Assembly (NCBI GenBank): GCA_032173965.1 | Contig: CM063284.1 | Location: 104,222,410-104,286,409 of the forward strand | Source: Sitta carolinensis | Taxonomy: Eukaryota > Chordata > Aves > Passeriformes > Sittidae | DNA length: 64,000 nt | Direction: 5' to 3' | Made by a program: the position numbers and the translations under genes | Notes under the pieces: generated by a model | The model's database searches: none | Told to the model about the DNA's origin: nothing | The model's input: only the letters and a program-made list of their open reading frames with translations | Part shown: positions 16,931 through 30,500 of the stretch, piece after piece | Numbering within the stretch: the first letter of the stretch is position 1 | Layout of the letters: each line of letters opens with the position of its first letter

Positions 16931-19900
16931 CCTTGTCTTTCCTGTGCTGAGGGCCATAGAGCACTGCCAGTAGCGAGCATCTGCCTGCCCCTACCAAGGG
17001 AAATGGCTTCTTGGTATTTTACAAAGTGAGGGCCTGCCTTGTTATAGCTGTCCCTCTTTGCTCTGCCTCACTGCTGTTAATTGCTTTTTCCCAGTCATTG
17101 GACACTTCAGAGAAGTGTCCCCAAGCTCTGGTTGGTTTGGAAGCTTTCCTGTGAGCTGGGTGTATCACAGGTGTTAAAACTTTATGAAACCTTTAAACAT
17201 TGCAGTTTCACATGTGATGAAACCCTGAGCAGTCTCTCTGGTTTCGGTACAGGCTGGGAATCAGTGTGCTCATTTTATGAAAAGCTCAAATATTACTTTT
17301 CTAGGATGGAAAGCATTTTATTCCAACCACAGTTACAAATGCAATAATAGATATAGCATCATAGTGATCAACAGCACCTATGGCAAATATATTTTCCATT
17401 TGTGTAACAAAATTAATCTCCTTGTTTGCAGCAGAGAAACATTCTGTGGGAGTGTGATGAGACAGAGCTGGCCTACCACTTGAGCGAGGTTTGAAAACCT
17501 TTCTCTGGATCTAGGCTGAATTTAGAAGGAATTTTTGAATAAATATGAATTAAATAAAACATACAAGTGCTTGGAAAGTATATGAAAACAAATATTCTGA
17601 AGTAGGTCAACAGCTGGTAAAGAAAAGCAGATTTGGAATGAGTTTTCTTCAAATCTGGAAGGCAGTGGAGAACTCATAGTTTATGAGCCCTTTTTGGTGA
17701 GAATTGATGAATTGATGAGCTCAGGACAGCAGTGAGAAAATGAACAAATTTCAATGGAAAAACGAGTTAATTAAAACAAGAAATTAAACTGAGCTTCACA
17801 AAGCAGTGCTACACCTGCCTTCTCTAGCCATGCTTCCTGGTTCAAGTATGCCTGGATATCCCACAGGAACGTGCTAATTTTGATGTTAATGTTTAGACCA
17901 TGTTTGCTCCTTTGTGTAGCAAAGGAAAAGCAATGAGCGCTGCAAAAAATCAATGAAAGGCATAAATGCTTTTCCAGTCAAATATCTGGAATTTTTCCTG
18001 TCTATATGCTTCTCCCTTTATAGTAACATTATCTTACTGGTCTGTATGCACCCAGTACTCCATTGGCTCCCTTTTGCCAGCTATGGAAGGATATATGATT
18101 TTATTCTGTTGATGAGCTGGGAAGACATCTTAAAACCCCTTGTTTAGAGAGAAAGATTTTGTGCTTTTTTAAATGAAATCTCACTTTTAAAAGAAAAGCG
18201 TTTAGACTCTGTCCATTTTATACATTAAAGCAGCCTTGAGACCAGAAAACAGACTATGATGTGAAATGGCATGTGTAACTTAGCCTCTTCATCAGGGGAT
18301 AAGGGAGAGCAAAATAATTTTCCAACTGCTCCACCCAAAATTGTAACCTGACCCACAGCTCTGTGATAGTAGTGCAAAGTAGCTGATTGCAAATGGTAGG
18401 GGAAATTGGGGTGGGGGGGGGGGGAAGTGTTTTTCAGTCCCTCTAGATTCTCCAGTTTTAAAGGTAGGCTCCTTGTGTCTCATATTGCAGTATAGCTATC
18501 AATAGACCATGCTCGCCTGTGGCTGCACCCCAGAAAGGCTTCTTTGGGGAATCTGATAGATGTAACAGGATCCTTTTTTCCCATTTTCCTTCCCTTGTAA
18601 CAATTTCAAGGAAGAAAAAGGACAAGCTCCCACTTTTCTGACTGGAAGTTCTGAAGCCCTTGTCCAGCCCTCCTCCCATGAGATCCTGCTTGTCCAGCCC
18701 TCCCTGCTTTCTTTGGACTTGCTGCAGGGGGGAATACAGGACCCTGGCTTCCTTGCTGCAGGTTTGGTTTCCCATGCACCTGCACCCTCCTGGAAGGTTA
18801 CCCCCTTGCTGGGACAGAACGCCCATGAACATGGCCAGGCGCTGCTCACTTGAGCTTTTCCAGCAACAGGCTTCTTGTTCTCTTCATGAGCAACCTGACA
18901 GCAAAAGAAAACCCTAACTGCTCCACCAGGAATTTCTGGAGCTGATCAGCAGCTGTTTTTAAGCCTCTAGCAGTCATTATGCAGCTGCACTTGGTCGTGA
19001 GTCCCTGCTGGCATGAGCAGAAGGAAGGGACAGATTCCCTCTATTTACCCTGCCAGCTAGTGTAATAGCCTCTGGAGAACTCTAACGAAACAGTAAGAAT
19101 TTACAGATGAGTAAGCAGGAAATCAGCCCTTCTTCAGGAAACCAGTCATACATTTTCCAGGATTGTACTCCAACAGGCTCCCAGACACTGGCCAAGGATT
19201 CAGCTGTCTGCCCACCATGAATGTCGGAGCAGCACACACCCTTCCCCTCCAAAACCTGAAACACAGGATTTTTCATTTCAAGTACTGTGGTGCACTTAAT
19301 AAGTTAACATTATTTTATACAAGCAAAATGAGAGAAATCAGATATCAGCTGAAAAAAATGTTCACAGTGTATTTTCTTTTAATGACACTTCAGACTTGCA
19401 GAAGTAATGAAAAATATATGTATTTAAAGTTTCAAGGAGTCTCTGGCTGGTTTGATGAAAATTATTTCTCCATCATATGTAAAAAAAAGTACAATAAAAT
19501 ACTAGTAAAATCTTTTAAAATTTTATGTTTCTGGTCCAAATTTATTTTTCCCAAAATACCATTGGAATCTGGAGCTCTCAAGAAGTTCAGCCTCTGCAAG
19601 CTAAGTATCCTAAAACTTTTATTCATAAAATGACAGAATGTGAAATTAAGCTTCAAGTATTCAATTTGATCTCTCCAGGCAGCTAACTTTAATTTTCTTT
19701 GGGCTTTGGCCAGAGGAAAAGTGATGTTTAAATAAATGGGCTTTTTGCAACAGAAGTGTTGCTAAACTTCAAAGAACTGCCAGGAGGTGATAAATTGGAC
19801 ATCAGATGGGCTCCTATTGGGACTGTCTCATAGAAAATAAGACCCATCTAGCAAACAAATGCTTCCCCTCTGTTTTTGCACGTGGCTATAAAAAGTAAAC

Positions 19901-22900
19901 AAAGATATGCCTCATATATTTTGCTCTGCACATTTAGTCCTTGGGTTGGTATCAGCTTTTTAAGACAGTGAATCACATGAACTCCAGGCTCCACATGCTT
20001 TTAACTTTATCTAATAACTCTGAATGTTGTGGGTCCGTATCTCTGTTCTAATTATTCCTACAAAGATTATGCTGTTATCTATAGGAATGTTTCTAATTAA
20101 TCCAAAGTGTGTGTGTCTGTCGAGATGATAATTCTAGAGGCTGTCTCCCTGGCACTGTTTTTCTTTTGGTGAAGATTAGGAATCGTATCTGTTTGGGTTA
20201 GCAGTATCATGGGCCATGCAGAGCAGCACCAGATAAAGAGATTGTATTGCCATTATGCTAGCAGGCATTTTAGGATCATGTACTGTGTGTGCCTACCCCT
20301 AAGGAGTGCAGTCCTCTGTGTGTAGTTTTCTGAATAACTCATCTAGCCCAGTTTAACACACAGAGGATGGATGCTGGAGGAACCATGACTACAAGCAGTT
20401 CAGAAGCAGAAAATATTTGGGCAAAAGAGAGTTTTCTGCTCCACTGTCAGCTTGCTACCAGCCACAGTGAGATCAACTAGTAAAAACACATGTTGACAAG
20501 GATTTTTATAGTACATTTTTCAGAACAATTTAAAGACTCATGGAAAGATAAAACTCAAGACACTGGTTTCACTGCATCTTTTTGAAGTGGAGCAGCTAAT
20601 GTTAATCACAGGATTTTTTGTGTTTGATGGTGCCAGAGCCAAAGACATTCTGTGACAAAAGTATGGAATTATTAGTACCAGATCCCAGGCAGGTTTTGAA
20701 TGGCTGCTACCTTTACAGGGTGAGCAGGAGAAACCCGGGCAAATCTTGAGAGCACTTGCTTTCCAGTTGTTTAGCTTGCAACATCTTCCTTAGCAAGCTG
20801 AATCAATACTGGCACTTCATAGGAGTGGTACCTGCTCTACTGAGCAAACTCTGAGAGAAACCATTTTCAAAATAAGACATTGGCATGCAGCAGCAAAGTG
20901 GTCATGACTCAAAAACTTTAAATACCAAACAGTTTGCAAGTGTGCTTTGCAAACAGATCTGTATTCATTGTACTACAGGGAAAGTAGGAGCCAGTTACAA
21001 AAGAAAATACAAAGGCAATTATGCAGCAGGATTTTAATGTTTGGAAATTTGACTCAGATGACTGAAGTCTGAAATGCATTTCCAGAACTATATTCTCTGG
21101 TCAGTCTTGCACATATTTGGTTCTTATGTTGTATCCCCTGGTTGCTCCACCTTCATGGGTAGACTGAAATGCCAGGGATCACAGAGTAAAAAAAGGCAAG
21201 TGACAGTACAATCCCTCCTGTGCTCAGACTGGCACCGGCACCAGACCATTCCTTGAGACTATTCAGATTTGCCAGCCCTCCATCTTCTTGCCCAAGTTGG
21301 AACAATGGTGACTGAACCTTTCGTTTCCCATGAATTTTAAGTCCACCATAATTAAAAGGTAGCTGTTAATTAAGTGTACGTGCAGCTCACCCAGTGAGTG
21401 CAGTTCCTAAACATCCTGAGTACTATATCTGGAACAGTAATGCCCTCATATGCAGGTCTTTCTTCCTTGAATTATTTTGGGATTCTCAAGATATGTTTTT
21501 CCCAGGCAATTGCTTTTCCTAAGTAAAATTATTTGAATTGCAAAATCGATTTGTTACTACAAGCTTGCTTTAAGAACTTGTGCAGAAATGGAATTGAAAC
21601 TAGAGAGCTTTGTGAATTGTACAGCTGGTTTCAGCTCATTACTTTAAAATTATTTTCAGTGAAATAATATTATGCTTGTATCTGACACCTAGAAAGAAAA
21701 TCTAAAAACAAATAAAGCATTACCATGTTTGCTAGAGATTGTGAATATCAATATTGCTTTCAGCAGTTTTCACTGATCTATGCAAATAACCATGTGGTTG
21801 ATTAACTAGTCTGAGCTCGCATTCAGAATACTCAACTACGATCCATTAGTTATACACACAATTCAGAGATGCAGTGCTCTGAAAATTAATGTTTTCCACA
21901 ATTTTAGTGAACAGGTAGAAATTTTAAAATGCCCAGTTTTGCAACAGCTCTGCATTTTCACAGTGTGCAATATCTGTCCAGCTCAGTGCTTTCAGTGTTG
22001 AATAAGGCAAATATAGATTGCCCGTCTCTATCACCGATGAGTGTTATCAGTGTCTTTTCCTTGCCACTGTACAGAGTGAAGATCATCTTCTTTCATGTGG
22101 GTCATGAAACTTCTGAAACCACTTCAGCTTCATATGCAGCTCTTTCAGAATCTTTGGAAAGATCATTTCCTTCTTCTGAGGCCCACATTCTTTATCTGGA
22201 CATGCAGCTATAGACCTAACCATGTTTCTGGACATCCTATTCGTGATCATATCATATGTTTGCAACTCTGTGAGACCTCATGACAATCTTGCAGGGATGT
22301 AGCACTAACCCTTCCATGAGGTATGTCCAGAAATCATCCAGATGTCAAGTTTTGCCTTCTTAAGAAAAGCCTCCTCTTTGGTGACAGTGCACAGCTGACT
22401 GCAGGAAACCTGTTCTCCTCAGCAGCTTTCACCAGCTGCATTCCTTCAATGCTGCTGGCCCATTGACTTGAGCTCTGCCCTGACTTTCCAGGGTAAGGCA
22501 AAGTTTGAAAAGCAGGACGTAGGGACATAAGAATGGGAGATGGAAAATTGAGCAAGCGGGTTGCAGTGTTAAAATACCCTTTAAATCATCTTTAGAGCCT
22601 GTCACTGGCAAAAATCAACCCTTGAATTGAAAGAAAGCTTTGCAACCACAGTTAGACACTGGAAACTTGTGCAATGGAGCAAAACAATTTTGCTTTGTGT
22701 CATTGATAAACTGTCTCCAGGACTGGCTCTGATGCTAACAGTTCTCAAAAAAATAGAGAATAGTAAAATACAGCTGAAACTGCACTGCTTAAACTGCAGA
22801 GATTTTAAAAACAAATCTGTCATCAGATCTCCAAATGGTCTGTTGCTACTCTTCCACAGCTTTCAGAGTGCCGACAGACAACCCGTGGGCACTGGAGTAT

Positions 22901-23059
22901 CTGGAGGAGTTTAAACACTAGATTGTAGAACCACAAACATATCACAGTTTTTTAAAAAGAAAAATGAAAAATCAAAGTAGAATTCTGGAGTAGAGCCCCC
23001 AGGTTTGTGAGGATGATACTTCTGTCTCTCAGGTGTTAAACAAGGCAAGGGCTAGCACA
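16931..23059. other. Intergenic spacer, no gene seen
   Basis: AT-rich DNA with a poly(G) run near 18412-18424 and no supported gene. The stretch around 19.7-20.1 kb is uniformly non-repetitive and could be conserved non-coding DNA, but nothing in the sequence proves it. Confidence 0.55.
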
Positions 23060-23225
23060 GTTTGCCCAGGGAGGTTGTGCACTCTCCATGCTGGAGGTTT
23101 CCAAGACCCAACTAAACAAAGCTGTGAACGGCCTCACAGTTGACCCTGCTTTCAACTGGAGGGTCAACAAGAAACCACCTGGGTCCCTTCTAACCTGAAT
23201 TATTTTGTGATTTTTGTGATTCTCA
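23060..23225 (+). repeat. CR1 LINE 3' fragment (diverged)
   Basis: Plus-strand sequence resembling the CR1 3' end: tttgcccagggaggttgtgc, then gaggtttccaagacccaact, then cccttctaacctgaattatt and a terminal gattct. It is clearly more diverged than the other copies. Confidence 0.75.
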
Positions 23226-25323
23226 CTGTAGATCCAAATTGTCTTTTAATTGTGCTCTCCTGTCTGCTGATAGTAATTACTAGAAATTGTTAGCTGGACT
23301 AGCAGTATGAAAATGGAGATGTAAAACAGTATGGTAATTTCTACAAATGAAAGGCTATTTAGGCAGAAATAATGGCAATAGAGTGATGACAGTATGATGG
23401 GACACTTGTTCTCTGTCACCAGCAAGCCTATCAGTGAAAATATATAGTATATTTCTGAAGTCTTTCACTTACTTAATTGCTTAATCGTTTTCCTAGAGTG
23501 ATTTTTTTGTGCTTAAGATCAGAATGAGTTTCTTGGCACCTGAAAATTGTTCCAAGTGCATAAATGCAATCCAATAAAATTAATAACCACTCTTTCATTT
23601 TACTTCAGACTTGCTAACCAGAGTAGCTTAAAAGGTTGGTTTTATACTGCTGCACACAATGCAGACTCATTGGAAAGAAGTGTGACTATAAACCACAATT
23701 GAAGTACAGCTAGATTTAGAAATTCTGCTGATGTTGCATTGTTTGAAATAGTAATTCCCCATGGTGTAAAGAAACTTTAGAAATCGGTGCTTTGCCCAGT
23801 CAACCAAGATCCTTTGAAGAACAAAACACTATTGGAAAAGAGAAGAAGAAGAGAAAAAAAGGAATGGACGAATGCAGAATAACAAGACTGAAAGTTATAT
23901 AAAAAGAGAGGAAAGATGAACCAAAACCTTCTGATTCTTATGCCATGGATACCATGCAGCCGTGGTGGTTATGGACTGGGAAAATCTCCCAGACTCCTAT
24001 GGTTTATAAAGGGAGCAGTACCAAATTACCAAGCTAGCCAGCAAAACGGGGCTGTTTTGCCACAAACTTTGGGTGAAGGTTTTCCTTGGAAACCAGAAAA
24101 GAACAAGAAGCTAATCACATTCTCTAGGTTCATTTTTTAATGTGAAGGATGTTTTTGTCTCAACCTTCTGGCAAAACTTGACAATTACTGATTTATGAGA
24201 GCCTCCAGCAAGGTTTTTCTAGTTTACATTTACTTAATACTTCAGAAGAGCCAGTGGCTGCAACAACAGGACCCACAGGCATGAAAAATCCAGTTTTTCC
24301 TTTTGCAAACAGTTATATTGCAGATGGTTTTTTTTTAAGATTCCACATGACATTCTTTGTCTGCTAGACTGATCTTTGATGGCTTTGAAGAAATGACTAT
24401 TTGTTTAAAACAAATTTATTTTTTATTTGCAATCTCCCTGTTTTTTCTCAATATTGTAAGAAAATTGTTATGGGGAAAAATCAAGAAATTTTTTCTTTAA
24501 ATATTCATAACAGAGCTAAAGAACCCAACTAAATAAACAACGCTTCTTTCAAATGGAAAGGAATGCAATTTGAAAAATATAAGGAAAGACAGTTCCGCTG
24601 AGACAGCCATAAGAAGTACTACATAGATAAGTTGAGACACAAGAAAATTAGACCTGATGAAAAATCCAAGGCTATAAGTAAAAGTTAAATAAGCTAAAGT
24701 TTAAAATATAAAACAACTGGAAGATATGAGATACAATATCTTAATTCCTTTGAAAGCACATCAGCACATGGAAGATTTTTGACAAATTACTTCAGACAGG
24801 AAGCTTGAATCTTGTATTTCTCCACTTCCCACAGCTCTGCTATGATTTATGCGAAGCATCAGTAATCATCACCATAGTCAGGAGAAAAAAGAGAGTGAGA
24901 GAATGTTTTCCCTCTTGATTTGCATATTCTGAACAAATTTCTGTTCCATATTCCTGTCAAATTTACAGGCACATATAAAATCTGTGCAGTTTAAACAGAG
25001 ATCAAGCAGTGACAAAGTGTGGAAGAGATTCAAAGTAGCTGGTGTGAGATAGTACAAAAATTTTTATTAGAAGGATTTTTAGGTCAACTTGGAAATGATT
25101 TGTTTTCAACATCCATTTCAAATGACTAAATCAAGTGCCAAATTAAAAACATTGCAGATGAGAAGCTGAGTATGCAGAACAGATCGGGCTCTACACTCAG
25201 CAGTGCTACAGCCTCTGCTTTGCACACCAAAATGGTCCCTATATCACTTGTTTCTGCCATATTATGCCATATCTCATCCTTTTAAGTTCTTATGAAAGGT
25301 CTCAGAAACTGTGCTCCTGGGAT
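23226..25323. other. Intergenic spacer, no gene seen
   Basis: AT-rich, with only short unsupported frames. Confidence 0.55.
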
Positions 25324-25430
25324 AGACTCATAGAATGGCTTGGGCTGGAAGGGACCTTATGGATCATCTCATTCCAATGTCCCTGCCATGGGCAGGGACA
25401 CCTTTACACTAGACCAGGTTAGAGAATATT
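25324..25430 (-). repeat. CR1 LINE 3' end fragment
   Basis: The + strand reads catagaatggcttgggctgg then aagggaccttatggatcatc, the inverse of a CR1 3' terminus. It is followed directly by a TA microsatellite. Confidence 0.9.
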
Positions 25431-25432
25431 AG

Positions 25433-25461
25433 CTATATATATATACTATATATATATATAT
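25433..25461. repeat. (TA)n microsatellite
   Basis: Alternating TA with one interruption, next to the CR1 end. Confidence 0.95.
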
Positions 25462-26969
25462 GTAACCACATAAGACATGCCAACTATCATGGTTATTTTT
25501 CCATGTATTTTTTTTCTGAAATACTGGTGACTAACATCAGCATGCAGTGTGATGTTGCAAATTGAAAGTTGTGTATGGAAAATAAGCAAGAGGAGAGTTT
25601 TTAAAAATAGCACAGGAGTGAGGGAGCAGGTGATCAATGTGCCTCCACATCAAAGTGATGTGGTCATACTCTTTACTGTGAGAAGTGCTAGAAATACAAA
25701 CAAAAATAAAAGAAATAATTAGACACAGGGACAGAGTTAAGGCTGCATAAGGACAGCCTTGACTTAATAGTGCCCTATGTGCTTCATAAGTAAGTGTTTT
25801 CATTAGGAGGCTGGACTTTCTCATTATTCACATTATGCTTCATTCTATAGACTTATCTGGGTTTTAACAGAGCCTCAGTGACCTCAAACTCTTGTTCTGA
25901 AAAAATAATTAATGCTATGCCTACACAGATATTGTCTAGAGATATATCTGGAGGAGATTTAAATTAACTAGTTCATTTGGACTAGCTATATAGTGCCAAG
26001 ATCAGGGCTTGCTGAAAAACTCACTCCAAACGGATCAGCTCAGTAAATAGCAGGTGGAAAAGTCCTGAACTGAGCTATGTATTTCCAGAGCTACACCAGA
26101 GCTGGATTTAGTTAATTAAATATCTCATGGATAAATCTGTCTGTTATACCTGTTATCAGGTGAAAAAAGATGTTCTGCTTTCTGAGTCACCTGCTTGAGT
26201 AGGCAGAGGAGGATATTTTGATGGCTGACAGTCACCCCCTGCTTAGCCCTTCCCTCCCTGTAAGTTGCTCTTGGTGCCTCTTCCTAGTTCCACCACCTGC
26301 AGTCACAGACGTTTCTCATTCTGGCAGCAAATGCATGATTGCTTTTCCTTGGGATCCCCAGCAGACAGTGGGTGCCCCTTTGGTGTATGTGTACCTCCGA
26401 ACATCATTGCAGTTTGCTCAGTGGAAGTACTGAAAAGAGGTGCAAATCACTCACCCAGAAGTCATTGCTTTTCATTGTGGAATACATAGGCACAATACTT
26501 TGGAGGAGCACTTCTAAAATTTCTTGTGGCTAAGTGGCTGGAGGAGATGGATTTGCTACTTTAAGATTCACATTTTGCTGCTGTTGTTTGACCTTACAGT
26601 GAATTATGAGGATTGCTTTGGGTATAAAGACGCTGGGTAGTGAATGGCAGTCATGAGAAATGAGGGAGGGGGTCCTCTACTTCTTTCCAGTCACTAAGGG
26701 GAGAAGACTGCTGCCACTTTGCTGGTGTTTCCAGCTGAGGGGGTGTTCAGTGGAAGAGGCAGGGATGTGCTAACAAGACTGACAGTTTCTGCTAGAAAGC
26801 CAGGAACAAGCTATAGTAAGAAAAAGATAGATGAGGAACTAGAAACATTCAACAGCTCATAAAATAACCAAATCCCAGTTGATTTTCAGAGAGTCAGTAA
26901 AGACTGAACTCTATCTGTAGGACTAGTGTTATACTGAATTCTAGAATTTTACTGTAAACAGCTATTTAA

Positions 26970-27520
26970 TTTTTTTTTTTTTTTTAATAAAGGGCTTTAT
27001 TAAGCCACCACAACTTCTCCTGTAAGTCACCTGAACTATAAGATCATTAACTAGTTAAGCAACAAATGTTAAGGTGAAACATCCCCGGGAAAAGATATTG
27101 CAAACCTGTCCACTTTGATTTCTTGCATGTTTTCCTGAGCAATCCAATACTGACCATCAGACTGAAAACTGATCTTGCCCTCTAGTCTTTGAAGCATCTT
27201 ATTTTAGTTCATGCCAGTCCTTTTGTTGAGTCTCCAAACTTGAAGTTGCTCAGAAATGAAAAAAACTTGTCCTACAGCATGGATGGGGAAACCAGAGTAT
27301 TGGCCCATCACATAAAAATCAGGATTAATCCATTTCAGAGTTAAACATAGTGCTGCCTTTGTGGAATATAACTGCACTGGAGCCTGAAGTCACCAGCTAT
27401 AGCAGATATTTTAAGTTACTGAAAAAAAACCTATTCAAATAATTTGATTAACTCTGAATATTTCTGAAATGTCCTGGTGGTTTTGGCAATTGTTTCATAA
27501 TCATTTGGTGCTGCAGCTTA
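26970..27520 (-). pseudogene. Decayed retrocopied reading frame, unknown source
   Basis: On the minus strand a frame of 106 sense codons and one internal TAA runs from just below 27390 to a terminal TAA at 27071-27069; the in-frame TAA is at 27206-27204. The conceptual product looks protein-like (for example INPDFYVMGQYSGFPIHAVG and FQSDGQYWIAQENMQEIKVD). About 70 nt after the stop come AATAAA (27001-26996) and then a run of 16 A (26985-26970), the hallmark of a reverse-transcribed mRNA. A further open piece in another frame (27517-27434) suggests that the coding part continues upstream with a frameshift and stops. I do not recognise the family; a host-gene processed pseudogene or an old virus-derived insert are both possible. 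Confidence 0.5.
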
Positions 27521-30500
27521 TGCTGTTGATGTTTGAGCTATTTCATTTAAAGTTAAGTCACACTTGGGAAATAATCACCAAAATTATCTCTGCCTTGCTT
27601 GTTCCCCCATCAGATCCTAATCTCAGATCCTTCTGTTCTTCGGTGCATCTCCTTCTCTTCTTTAATTACTATACAGTTTAATTTTTGTCTTCATCAGGTC
27701 TTTTTGCATTCACCCCCAATTTCTGGAAGACTTTCTTACTCATAACTGATGTTTGATATTTGAGGCTCTGTCCTGCAGTGAGAGTTGAATAAAGCAATCT
27801 ATGAATCTCTGATGCAAATTTTCCTCAAAACTTCGTTCTAATTGTTTGAGCCTAATTGTTATATTAGACATAATTTTCAAGTATGATGGCAAAATATAAA
27901 AATATTTTTCATTTGTTTTATTAAGACATAGCCACAATCCTTTCTTTTAAAAGAAACATGCGATTGATTCAAAAGTTTGTCATCAATTAATGTGAGGACA
28001 AAGAAGATGAATGATGTTATTGTGTACTGGTACATTTGTATTAGCTGTGCCTGAATGATGGTAGAAATTATTATTGTAATACTTGAGGCAATTGTTTTGT
28101 GTTATTGCAATAGTAGCTTGCATTGCAGTAAGATGATATCTACAGATTGTTTTCGTTGTAATGAAATAGTTCAGTTACACGGGCTATGGATAGCAGAAAA
28201 GGGGGTGACAATCACTGCAAAGTCACTGTTTTTATTGCTCCCAGGGGCCATGGGATCTCCCCACAGGCTATATCAGGACCTGGCAGCCAGTGCTCATCCC
28301 ATTGCTCCAGTCCCAGACCTTGGGCACCTCTGTTTGGCCAATATCCTGCCTAAACTATTTAACTCACATTTTGAAGCATATTACCTGCTTCTAAAAGCGG
28401 CATACATAAATGGCAGGAGCTCAGATATTATACCTCAGTCAACTTTTATGGGCTTGGGTTATCTGCAGTTGGTACAACTCTTGTCCATCAGCAATCATGT
28501 GTCAAGGTGTTTTGGCCAGTCTTTCCAAGGTACAAAGCTAAACACAATGTTGGTATTAGAAACTATTCATCATCATTGGAATAAAGGTATTGAAAAATCT
28601 GTGGTGTTAAAGAAAGAATGATAAAATGTGGGACAACATTTAGCAACCGTATGTTTTGATATGGAAGTTTAAATGACAGGAGATGCTATGGATTGAAAAA
28701 TTATCTAAATGCCAAAAGCACTTACTTAAAGGATTATTAGAATTTTCCTTTGGAATAGCTCCAGGAATATGCTAATGATCTTGGGGTAAGGTTTTATTAT
28801 GGACAGAAATCTTTATAAAGTTACAAAGGAAAATAAGTGTTGTCAGCAACAACATTTTTATGTGACATTTCCAGTTCCAGAGAGACGCTGCAGAATAAAT
28901 GTTGGTAATAGTGGTAAGGCAAATTTTTCTGTATAATGAAAAATTGATCTAGGCACCAGCAGTCAATAGCTTGAGAGGGTTTTGGCAAAATTTCTATCTG
29001 TATCAAGGAGACAGTGGTCTTATACTCGGTTTTTCAGGTGTGAGGCCAGACACTCAAGCTGTTGTAGGCAGAACCCAGACCCTTCTGTTAAAAGGCTGAC
29101 TCCTTGTTAAATATATGACCTGAGAGTGATGCAGAGAATCAACAGAAACCTGGGCATTAATAACTTCTTATGGGTGAAGGCAAGGAACACAGACCTCCCT
29201 TCCCTTCAGTTAGTTATGAAGATGGCTAGTTGGGAGTATAATGGACAATAGCACATCTTCCTAAAATTATTTTTTTTTCCTTGGTAAAAATCAATTCAGA
29301 AAACTGGGCCCAAGTTTGAAAGCAACCTCCAGAAGACAACACACATGCCCAAAGCCTCTGTTGTCCAAAAATTGTTCTGCTAGATTTATTTAAGATTATG
29401 TTCAAATGAAAGAGATGGACCGAGATGCTGTGGAATTTGACATATGCCCCCAGCCACAGGATGCTGTAGCTCTCAAAACTTCAGTGACAGTCTGGAAAAC
29501 CTTTTGTTCTGTTATGTCTGGTTCTAAATTAATATTCCAGCTTTCCCATTCAGAAAAACAAACTGATCTCCAGCACTATGTAGTTCTAATTAGGAGAAAA
29601 CAGAACTAATGTTTCCTAAGGGTGTCTCTCCCAAGACCAATGTGACTAAATACATGTGGATACAGAGTGCTTCAGGGATTCTGAGGCTTGCAGAGCTCCA
29701 AGTGCTTTAAAATACATACTTTGATATTCAAATAAGAGTTAAGGGATTTGAAATTAGCTATGGATATTATCTCATAATAAAGCTAGATCTGAAAGTGTGT
29801 AAATTTAAGGGGCAAAATACAAAATATTTTGCTGTCGCACTGTATCTCCATTTTATTTACAGAATTAACTGAGGCAGCACAGAATTTGAAAACTGTATTT
29901 GACTTCATAGTGCTGTTGTGCCTGGAAAAACGCTGAAAATGTTGTTCAGATTTTTATCCCCCATGTGTGAACTATACAGATTGTCTTGCAATTAAAGCAG
30001 AGAAATGTGATGTTTAATTGTTTTCATTTCTCTACATCTTCCTGAATTCTTAAAAAGCAATTTGTCTGTCATTAAGACTTTTACAATATCAGTACAAATG
30101 ACCCATGGTGAAGGAGTGGATCAGGAGTTTGTAATGAAATCCAGGCATTTGTCCACTGAGGCCCCGTCTACTCTAACTAAAAATATACATTATAGCCCAG
30201 AACCTATAGTTTAGTGGCACTGCCACTGGCACAGTATTGTGGAGGAAGAAAAGCTTAGATTAGGGTTTCCGCTTTTCATTCTGCCTGTTGTAGATTTGGC
30301 CAGTTTCCTGAGCCACAACAGAGTTGCTGTAACTGCACAACTTTTTGCTGGCCATAGTTTCTGTCCTCATGAGCAAAAATCAAAAGCCCATACATTTGGC
30401 CTACCTGAGCAGCTCCTGGTGTGGGAGGTGAAGAGGCTTCTGAACTTACTGCATCCTGGAGCATCAGGCAGTTGCTGATATCCTGATCAGTGGCTCCCCA

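Noticed and set aside
25433..25461. TA tract considered as a promoter TATA element
   Set aside because: It is a plain microsatellite beside a CR1 end, with no gene start nearby.
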